This document shows, one piece after another, positions 34,587 through 64,000 of a stretch of DNA of 64,000 nt (position 1 is its first letter; each line of letters opens with the position of its first letter). Location of the stretch: NCBI GenBank assembly GCA_036925085.1, contig JAUPFP010000034.1, positions 558,001-622,000 on the forward strand, written 5' to 3'. The position numbers were made by a program, and so were the translations under genes. Under the pieces are notes generated by a model that saw only the letters and a list, made by a program, of their open reading frames with translations, did not search any database and was not told the origin of the DNA. The stretch is from Brachycybe producta (lineage: Eukaryota > Arthropoda > Diplopoda > Playtdesmida > Andrognathidae).

Positions 34587-34790
34587 GAAGAAATTGAAAG
34601 TGTAATTAAAAAACTAGATGAAGAAAATGAATCACTTAAAAAGTGTTCTGCTAATAACGTCTAAAAAAACAGTAAATTTGGTTATTTCCAAACTGCCATA
34701 AAAAACGTTTATTTCTAAAATTTGCCTTAAGGGTGATTCGTTTACTTAACTAGTTTATAAACCACTTTCAAGTTGTTTTCTTAAAATTCT
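34587..34790. mobile_element. Eroded palindromic TTAA-family copy
   Basis: GAAATTGAAAGTGTAATTAA and AAACTAGATGAAG at the left, TTTACTTAACTAGTTTATAA at the right. Left terminus missing. Confidence 0.5.
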
Positions 34791-35650
34791 TTTTCGAAAC
34801 AGAGAATGGCGATCGAGAGTAGTTCTGTTGACTGCCGACTTTGCCTGCCTGACAAATGACTTTACAAATTACAACTTAACAAGTAAGTTTTTATTTACGT
34901 AATTTATTAATTATAAAAAAAAATCTCGTTAACAGTTACAACATTCTAATCATGGTCGTGCTATTATTAAATACTTCAAGGTGGATTACAATTAAAATTT
35001 TCTAAAACAGTTTCGACAATAATTGTATCATTGACCTAACGTTGTCCATCCACCTTTTAGTTATAAGAAACTAACATAATAAACGATTTTATTGGCGATA
35101 TTTGTTAAAATTGAACTTTTTATGGCAAATTGAAAGTCAAAAAAATTTGATATTATTTTTCAAATTGCAATAAAAAGTTTACTTTTAGCGCAGTCACTAT
35201 TATTATTTTAGTTTCTAAATATATTTTCTAAAATGTTTTTCATCAGTTAGTGTGAACAATGAACATAAAAATAAGTTAATTTTAGTTTCCAGCTTATATA
35301 TTTTTATTTTATTATTATTATTATTATCTGTGATTCATATTGTTTGTTTACAAACAAACAATTTCTTCTTCCATAGGAAAAAAAAAGGGGGGGGGGGGAA
35401 GAGGAAGTTTGTGGGGGTTGGGTGAAATTTTTTGTGTGTCTGCCCCAGTTCTTAGCAGTTTTTTCAAGGCAGCTGCTGTCACTGGATTGTCATTATATAA
35501 AAAAAATAGGACATTAACGAAAATGCACGTTTGAAAAAGCACGTCCGCTTTTTACACACAAACACTGTTGCCAGATACTATTTTTTTTTCTGTTTACGCC
35601 TCAATTCTAATGGGAGTTCATTTTAGACTACAGTATAATTGTTATACACA

Positions 35651-35995
35651 CTGTAAACACCACTGGAATTCCGATTATTCTGTTTTTCAGAAACAAAATT
35701 AAAAGTAACTTGAAAGTGTTTTAGTAACTAGAAGGGTAGCTCAATCACAGATGGGTATTTTCATCTTGGTATCTTTCAAAATAAGCTTTTTTTATGACCC
35801 AACTTTAAGAAGATAATATTTTTTTTTTTTTTGACTATAAAAAAGTTTATTTTGAAAAATATCAACATGAAACTACTTTTAGGTGAGTTAGCTACCCTTC
35901 TAGTTTCTAAAGTACTTTCCATTTTTTCTTAATTTTACTGGTAAAAAAAAACAGAATAATCTTGAGTTTGGAAATTAGCTGTTCGCAAAACAAAT
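35651..35995. mobile_element. Palindromic TTAA-family element
   Basis: CTAGAAGGGTAGCTCAATCA at 35728 and GAGTTAGCTACCCTTCTAGT at 35885 mark the arms. The left arm includes GATTATTCTGTTTTTCAG. Confidence 0.75.
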
Positions 35996-36509
35996 GAAAA
36001 ATAAATTATCAGTGTGGTTTTTTGCTATTTTGAATACAAAGCTTCGCGCATTACAATCGTATGGAAACATAAGAAAAGGGACGAAGGAAGATGGCGTTTT
36101 GTTTTAAATTTTTAATTATTAAAAATGCGCCATATTACATCAACCCGTTTAAAAGAAGTAAATTGTGCTAGAATTGCTTTCCTGACTACTTTTTAGCTGG
36201 ACATCGCTCCTTAGCTTTTCAATATCATTTTCAAACTCACAGGAAAAGCTTATTTCGTGATTGAATTACCCTTCTAGTTTCTAACTTAATTTTGCCCCTG
36301 AAATACGGAATGACCGGAGTTTAAAAACACCTTAAAACTCTCAAAAGTTTTATTATTTAAATATATGATATTTGCAATGAAAATACTATTATAGAAATCT
36401 AGTTACTGCTCTAGTTTTAAATAGATTAAAATAAAAGTCGAATTTCTTTGAAAAGTAATTTCTAAAATAAGTTAGGATCCTCAATCTACATTTATTTGTG
36501 TCAATTTGT

Positions 36510-36710
36510 CAAGAGGGACGACATAGGAGAGTGAATCTCGTATGGTATTTCAAGTTGTTTTACTTTTTATCCGCATTTTATTTGATTTCATAATTAAGTT
36601 TTATTCAGGGTATTGAGTAAAACACGGATAAAAAGTAAAACAGCTTGCAATACATACGAGCTTTGTTGTGAATCTCGAATATGATTTTTTTTTCTATGTC
36701 GTCCCGCTTG
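36510..36710. mobile_element. 201-bp palindromic element abutting the MKNK promoter
   Basis: The ends CAAGAGGGACGACATAG and CTATGTCGTCCCGCTTG pair at 16 of 17. The arms continue with GTGAATCTCGTATGG and TTTTACTTTTTATCCGC and their complements. It ends 95 bp before the TATA box. Confidence 0.8.
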
Positions 36711-36780
36711 TTTATTTGTTAGTTTGAAGCTTATAGGAGTGGATCTGGCAACACTGGTTGGTTTATAGGCGGTGTTTAAG

Positions 36781-36840
36781 TGATGACATCATCGCGTTTG
36801 CTTGTATAAAAGGAGTGCGCGGCAGCTTCTGGACTTCAGT
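36781..36840 (+). promoter_or_regulatory. MKNK core promoter: ATF-like site, TATA box, TCAGT initiator
   Basis: TATAAAAGG occupies 36805-36813. The arthropod-type initiator TCAGT is at 36836-36840, so a start at A36838 lies about 33 bp after the first T of the TATA box. TGACATCA at 36784-36791, an ATF/CREB-like half-palindrome, lies about 50 bp upstream of the predicted start. The following 500 bp are locally CpG-rich and contain the 5'UTR and start codon. Confidence 0.7.
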
Positions 36841-37227
36841 GTAAATGTTTTAGATCGGTTTGAGTGGTTTTTTGTGGTGTTTGGGAGCGAGAAGAGGACG
36901 TCGAGAGACGCGCGGCGCTGGCTCTCAGGCTCGGCTCGGGTTTCGTTTCATACGAAGGAGGACGGTGGGAGAAAACTACTGTTTTCTTCTGGTCGTTTTG
37001 TCACCAAAAAGTGGACGAGGAGACGAAGAAAAGGCTTTAATTTTATAAAGCCCGACATTTATTAACGTTTTTTCTAAAGTAATAATATTGTAAATATCGC
37101 GAAAAAGTCAATTTTTTTTTGCTTGAAACTAGTCGCCGAAGTTTATTTTTTAACTCCGGAAGTTGTAAAAAGGACAGGGAAAAAATATTTTATTTTCGAT
37201 TATCTTTAATAAAAATAAATTATAAAT
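36838..37227 (+). other. MKNK: MKNK 5' untranslated region
   Basis: From the predicted initiator to the MKNK ATG there are about 390 bp. The first part is GC- and CpG-rich and the second half AT-rich. The only upstream ATG is at 36845, opening a two-codon frame (Met-Phe-stop) only 7 bases after the predicted start site. Open frames overlapping this segment are shadows. Confidence 0.6.
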
Positions 37228-59585
<22,358 letters not shown>

Positions 59586-59815
59586 AAGGAGGAGGAGGGG
59601 ATCGTTACAGTCGGTTTTCACTTTCTTTTTTATCGATTCCCCCCCCCCCCCCCCCCCCCTCATCGTTCTGAGATATATATACATATATCAATCTGCAATG
59701 CAGTTTAAGTTTCCGATTTGGGTTTCAGCTTCGATAGGACAGAGGAGAATTTTTTTTCCCCCCCAAAAAAAGTTATAAAAAAGCCAACAAACAATAAAAC
59801 CCGAAATCAAAATAA
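59586..59815 (+). terminator. MKNK: MKNK 3'UTR with 21-C tract and poly(A) signal
   Basis: After the stop there is an uninterrupted run of 21 C (59639-59659), a short TA repeat, and AATAAA at 59793-59798. The C run would lie in the mature 3'UTR, the only long C homopolymer in the window that is likely to be transcribed into mRNA. Confidence 0.6.
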
Positions 59816-61663
59816 CTTCTTGCTCTTAACAAATGAGCAATTTTCCAAAAAAAAATAGGGTGGGTGGGGGAGGAGGGGGAAATTGGTGGTTTAACAGTTT
59901 TGCCTTTTTTAATTTTACATTGCATTTTTTTTATATACGTAATACTTAAACTCAAGTACGGAAAAAAGGAAATTATGCTTTTTGCTTTTAAAAAGCTTTG
60001 TTAGAGGCTATAGTTCTTGCAGTAAAATACAGCTGAATTAGTTGTAAGGGTCATATTCTTAACTGTTGCTAAGTTAAAGATAGTGCTAAACTTAAAAACT
60101 TTTAAGATAGGTAGTTTTATTTGAGTTTAGCACTAACTTCGACTAGGCTCTATCCTCTAAAGAGCCATTCTGATTGTATAAAGCGTAATTTCTTTGCTTT
60201 AGTTATGAGGTTAATATGATTAAGGCATGGTTTCAGATCATGAGGTTAAGGTAAGGCATCATTTTTTTTTTTTTGCTGCGCATGTGCATATTGCAGGCAC
60301 TGAAGTATCATTTTACTTCGATTGGTTTATTAGAAAACAATGAACATGCTCAGTTTTGAGAGCGACCTTACTTTACGTTATCAATTTTCTATTTTCAAAC
60401 AAAGACTTTCGAGGCTAAAATCTGGAACCCTTTGTTAAGTGATCTATTACTACTAGAAGATGAATAATAGCCTCTAAGCAGTATTTTAAATTGCAAAAAA
60501 GCAGTTTTTTTCCGCCTTAATTATCATGATGTGAGCCGAGCCTAATCAGTTATTAGTTTTGTTTTGTTGTTATTTGTGATTTTTTTTTGTAAATGTTAAC
60601 TTCTTGCAAAGATTTTTATGTAATTTTCTTTTAAAAAGAAATCATTTGAAGACAAAAACAGATCATAAAAATATTTAAAAAGTAGACAAAATATTCAATT
60701 CATCATATAAAAAATAGGCCCACCATCCTCTTTCTCCTCCCCTCCCACTTTTTCCACTCATTTTGACAAATCAAAACAATTTTATTTGATTCGGGATATA
60801 AAAATGCTAATAAAAACAGAAAAGTTTGTGGTTGAAAATACACTATTTTAGATTTGAATCATTAAATCTAAATCTGATTTAGGCTGCTAAACAATTCATT
60901 TGAATTAAGGAAAAATTTATTCTAGTCTTAATATTAATTTCCAGTGATCCAAAACTGAATCTGAAATTGATACAAATTTTGCCATTGAAATGTGAATTTT
61001 TTTTTTTTTATAAATTAAAATATTTTAATATCAGTCTTTAAATTAAACAATGGTGTTTTTCAATCACAAATGGAGTTCAAAATTGCTCATTAATAATTGG
61101 TTCTCAAAGAAGTAAAAAAAAAAAATAGAACATTAATTGTAAAAAAAAAAACAGTTAGAAAAAAAGTGAGGTTTTTGACAAATTGTTTATATGATTGATT
61201 TTTATATTATAAGAAAGTGAGATTATTAAAAAAATAATAATAATGCCACTTTTGATTGTGGTTTTGTATATCAAAATAAATCCTAATTGATACAAATTCA
61301 GTTTAGATATTTTCTATATTTGAGTTTTTATCTCTAATAATAAAAGTGAGACAATTTTGTTCTGTAAAAATGAAAAAAAAAAAATTTGTAAAATAATAAA
61401 AAAAAAATATTCTTTATGGCTTTTTACAAAAGTGGTGTTGATGGTTTTATTATGTGTGTAATTAATGCTAGGAGTTTATTTACATTTAAAATTTATGTGA
61501 AATTTACTATTTTGTTAACATGTTTTTTACATTAGGTGAAATTAGGAGGCGAATGTGTTGATTCAGTCGCGAACCAGTTTAACCGATAAAACTGATTTTC
61601 ACCTAATGCCTGCTCAATTGATAAGAGTTGAGTTCACATCAAATGTGTATTATGAATCAACGG
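59816..61663. other. Intergenic region between MKNK and FARSA
   Basis: Strongly AT-rich, with many A/T homopolymers. A remnant of the GTATTCTTAA palindrome lies at about 60045-60150. Nothing coding was recognised on either strand. Confidence 0.7.
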
Positions 61664-61870
61664 ACAGGCAATTAGAAATCGGGACAAACAGAAGTTGGCT
61701 TCGCCCTTTTTATGACGACCGGGAATTTCAAATTGGTTGGTTATGTAGTCTGACGTCACATGCTCCGCCCTTTATAACTTTCAACAACGCAACAAACTAA
61801 TTAGAAGTTGCCGGTCATCATAAAAAGGGCGGAGCCAACGTCTGTATGTCCCGATTTCTAATTGTCCTGT
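61664..61870. mobile_element. ACAGGCA-terminal element upstream of FARSA
   Basis: 207 bp with TGACGTCA at 61751-61758 and GGGCGGAGCC-type arms. It ends 439 bp before the FARSA ATG. Flanks ATCAACGG and ATCAATGA agree only in part. Confidence 0.8.
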
Positions 61871-62263
61871 ATCAATGATAGGATTGTTGCGCCATCAAGT
61901 GACAACGCCGTAACTTGTTAGAATCCTACGAGGTAAACCTATTTCTCGTTAGACGGCGCTACTACCGTACCTCAAACTACGGTTACGATTTGACTCATTG
62001 TTTCTATGAGCGACCATTCAAATGAGCCCTAATATATTTGACTGCTGATCACTGTCCTTTCTGCCTATAACTGTCATGGCTTTGCGTAGCTGCAGTGGCC
62101 TCAGTTTGGGGGCGCTGATGTCTAAGAAATTGCCAATCTAATCTTTATAGATCGTTGACGCTGCCCCTTATAGGACGTGTGCAGTTTCTATTGGTCATCA
62201 ATAGATGGCGCTGCTAACGCAAATCTGCCATCACTTTCCTATACAAACCGACTGAGATGGCAA

Positions 62264-62274
62264 TGCGCATGCGC
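62264..62274. promoter_or_regulatory. NRF-1-type palindrome in FARSA promoter
   Basis: TGCGCATGCGC, the core of the NRF-1 consensus, lies 36 bp upstream of the FARSA ATG, in a locally CpG-containing segment without a TATA box. This is typical of housekeeping promoters. Its closeness to the ATG implies either a very short leader or a downstream-element role. Confidence 0.5.
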
Positions 62275-62309
62275 TATGAAAAACTCCAAAAGTAGCTTAC
62301 GAATCTAAA

Positions 62310-62447
62310 ATGGAAGAACTTGGAGAGGTGATTTTAGTTCATTTGGAAAAAGCCGGTCATTTAAACAGTTTTGAGTTAGCAAATAATTTAAATATTGATC
62401 ATCAAAAAGTGATTGGAGTATTAAAGAGTCTTCAGTCGCTCGGAGAT
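62310..62447 (+). CDS. FARSA: FARSA exon 1
   Basis: 46 codons from [20 protein letters not shown] to LQSLGD; donor GAGAT|GTAAGT. First winged-helix unit. The chosen ATG is the first in frame, and its position relative to the family N-terminus agrees within a few residues. Confidence 0.93.
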
Positions 62448-64000
62448 GTAAGTTTTATTCCATTTAGGCGATGAAAAGGGGGTTCGTTTCGTGTCCATGT
62501 GGCCTCCGAGGCATACGTCAGCGTGGCCTATTGCGTCAGACATCGCGTGGACAGCCTTCCTTTTGTTTTGCACGAAATTCCCATTATATTGTTTTAATTT
62601 ATAATCTCAATAATAGGAATTTTGTAGTGTGTGCTTTTGGATCCACAAGCCTCTAAAGGCGCCCAATAAGGCGACAGAGTTGTACAATCTTATATCATTT
62701 CTCTTTGGAGAGTGAAGGGCTAAGGTACCACAGAGGTTATAAACCACTAGCAGTCAAGCTAAGGCTGTGGAGTTAGTGAATATTATAAGTTGCTCCAAAG
62801 GCGTTCAATAAGGCGAAAAAGCTGCACAATCCCCTGCATTAAGGCTAAACGACTTCTAATTGAAGGGATTTCATGTCTTATATTTGTTAGGTGATAAAAA
62901 GCGAGCAGCTCAGCAGTAAACAATGGGAATTAACCGAAGAAGGACACGAAGTTGTAACAAAAGGAAGTCACGAGGCGATTGTCTTCAATGCCGTACCAAA
63001 TGAGGGGATATCTATGTCAGAACTGAAGGTGAACAACGATTCTGGCTTTTCGAGTTACCCTCTTTAAAACTATCTTTATTGATTATTGCCAGAAATTGAT
63101 TCCGAATGCAAACATCGGCTTCTCGAAGGCGATGTCTTTGGGATGGATAACTATGGATAAATCGGCTTCAGATGGACGAAATATTAAGAAGAAGGTTATT
63201 GCTAAAAGAATTTGTGGGAGACGATTGTTTCGCTTATTTTTGTGGGTTTTTTTTTTTAAGGTCGAGTCTATTCAGGACGTCGTTCAAGAGAATCTGTTTA
63301 AGATAAAAACGAACAAAGACCTGAATTCAATTGTAGACAGCCTCAAGCAAGATTACAAAAAGCGAAAACTACTTCAGGAAGTGTATGCAACAGAATGCGT
63401 TACTTCTAATACGTTAATTTAACCAGTTTGTTTTATTTTAAGGATAATTAAGAGCCTCGATGTTACAAAAGGAATCGATTTCTCGACGTCCGTCAGCAAA
63501 CTTGAAACTGATCTGACTCCAGAAATGATTACATCGTTAGTTAATTACTTCTACGGTTCAATCGTAACTAAGGCCAAAGCGTTTATGCCAATAAAAACTA
63601 AAAAATGTGCGAAATGTATTTTTTTTTTTAGAAATTGTGCGTTTTATGAAAACAGAAAAATAAACGAAAAAATGCAAAGTTAATGCAAGAAAAGTCTTCG
63701 TTTTTTGCAACTAAAAATGTATATTACAAACAAAACATCGTCAATCATCTCATAAAATTTTACATTTTAAAATATGAAATTTGCATAATGGACATTATTA
63801 TATATTATATATTCCTTATGCGTTTTGTACATTTTTTCTCCAAACGTTTGACCTTAATCATAGCCAAACAATTACTTATTATTTATTTTTGGATTTTCAG
63901 TGGTTCTTGGAAGGAAAAGAAGTTTAAACCGTATAATTTCGATGCGTTGGGTGTTTCTCCAATTAGAGGGCATCTCCATCCACTGATGAGGACGAGAGCA
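62310..64000 (+). CDS. FARSA: Cytosolic phenylalanyl-tRNA synthetase alpha subunit, N-terminal part (cut by window end)
   Basis: Six exons in frame: 62310-62447, 62891-63028, 63093-63194, 63261-63382, 63443-63535 and 63901 to the edge. They give 231 residues of roughly 500. The start is ATG with context CTAAAATGG. The N-terminal 170 residues correspond to the winged-helix tRNA-binding region: [36 protein letters not shown] and [10 protein letters not shown]. After KGIDFSTS and [14 protein letters not shown] comes [11 protein letters not shown], the segment that leads into the class II catalytic core, which lies beyond the window. Known function: with FARSB, an alpha2-beta2 enzyme that charges tRNA-Phe. 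Human equivalents (GFSKAMSNKW, KPYNF, GHLHPLL) make the assignment secure. Confidence 0.95.
62655..62835 (+). repeat. Short direct repeat in FARSA intron 1
   Basis: AAAGGCGCCCAATAAGGCGA and AAAGGCGTTCAATAAGGCGA recur about 142 bp apart, each followed by a TGYACAATC word. Confidence 0.5.
62891..63028 (+). CDS. FARSA: FARSA exon 2
   Basis: Acceptor TTTGTTAG, donor CTGAAG|GTGAAC; phase 0 on both sides. It encodes [18 protein letters not shown] and [20 protein letters not shown]. Confidence 0.93.
63093..63194 (+). CDS. FARSA: FARSA exon 3
   Basis: Acceptor TATTGCCAG, donor AGAAG|GTTATT; 34 codons. It encodes [18 protein letters not shown] and [16 protein letters not shown]. The introns on either side are only 64 and 66 bp. 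Confidence 0.92.
63261..63382 (+). CDS. FARSA: FARSA exon 4
   Basis: Acceptor TTTTTTTAAG. It encodes [16 protein letters not shown], with YKKRKLLQE near the end. Donor GAAGT|GTATGC is chosen because it restores the V-I-I-K junction with exon 5 in the correct phase. Confidence 0.9.
63443..63535 (+). CDS. FARSA: FARSA exon 5
   Basis: Acceptor ATTTTAAG, donor CATC|GTTAGT. It encodes [19 protein letters not shown] and ETDLTPEMI, matching human SKGSAFSTSISKQETELSPE. Confidence 0.92.
63901..64000 (+). CDS. FARSA: FARSA exon 6 (truncated by window end)
   Basis: Acceptor GGATTTTCAG. It encodes [18 protein letters not shown] and [11 protein letters not shown] and remains open at base 64000. Confidence 0.92.

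Larger units (their letters stand above)
32400..36500. other. Intergenic region between PGAP6 and MKNK
   Basis: AT-rich with poly(A)/poly(T) runs. Besides the listed elements, 32430-33090 and 34860-35640 hold nothing recognisable beyond a G-run at about 35388-35398 and a GTTTGTTTACAAACAAAC palindrome near 35340. Confidence 0.6.

Noticed and set aside
34806-34859. Micro-ORF MAIESSSVDCRLCLPDK, whose CRLCL recalls arthropod ZAD zinc fingers
   Set aside because: Only 17 codons, no continuation in any frame, and it lies at the edge of an eroded palindromic element whose arm explains part of the sequence.

Overview
The window is AT-rich animal nuclear DNA. It carries three intron-containing, conserved metazoan genes, all on the + strand, set in a dense field of short non-autonomous DNA transposons, microsatellites and homopolymers. 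There are no bacterial operons, CRISPR arrays or phage genes. The species cannot be named from the sequence. The MKNK gene has a TATA box plus a TCAGT initiator, the textbook arthropod form, which hints at an invertebrate but does not prove it. Introns have GT-AG borders and range from about 65 bp to 15 kb.

Layout. (1) 1-8974: no exon recognised. It holds clusters of inverted-repeat elements, a hAT-type element with another element nested in it (4229-4755), a mariner-like element (5992-6666), a second hAT-type element (8195-8523) and microsatellites. (2) 8975-27610, with an alternative end at 31315: a PGAP6/TMEM8-family gene. It encodes a secreted-side beta-rich region, an EGF-like module and a seven-transmembrane CREST-superfamily domain. 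The first exon(s), with start codon and signal peptide, were not found. Its 11.8-kb first visible intron contains an 823-bp TAC-type triplet tract and a series of hAT-type elements with perfect 8-bp target duplications. (3) 27611-36804: 3' flank, an alternative terminal exon, and many copies of one palindromic TTAA-flanked element. (4) 36805-59800: a complete MAP-kinase-interacting kinase gene (MKNK; 10 coding exons, 476 aa) with a recognisable promoter, a 15.4-kb first intron, the MNK-specific DFD motif, the zinc-binding cysteine insertion, a polybasic eIF4G-type segment and a C-terminal MAPK-docking-like motif. (5) 59800-62309: intergenic, with one 207-bp element and an NRF-1-type promoter site. 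(6) 62310-64000: the first six exons of the cytosolic phenylalanyl-tRNA synthetase alpha subunit (FARSA), cut by the window edge.

The genes are unrelated housekeeping or signalling genes and form no operon: PGAP6 acts on GPI-anchored proteins at the cell surface, MKNK phosphorylates eIF4E, and FARSA charges tRNA-Phe. The most unusual content is the transposon landscape. At least ten distinct miniature families can be told apart. Several have exact target-site duplications of 8, 9, 4 (TTAA) or 2 (TA) bp, several are nested in one another, and no transposase gene is visible. One family with 9-10-bp duplications carries a CRE palindrome (TGACGTCA) and GGGCGG boxes in copy after copy.
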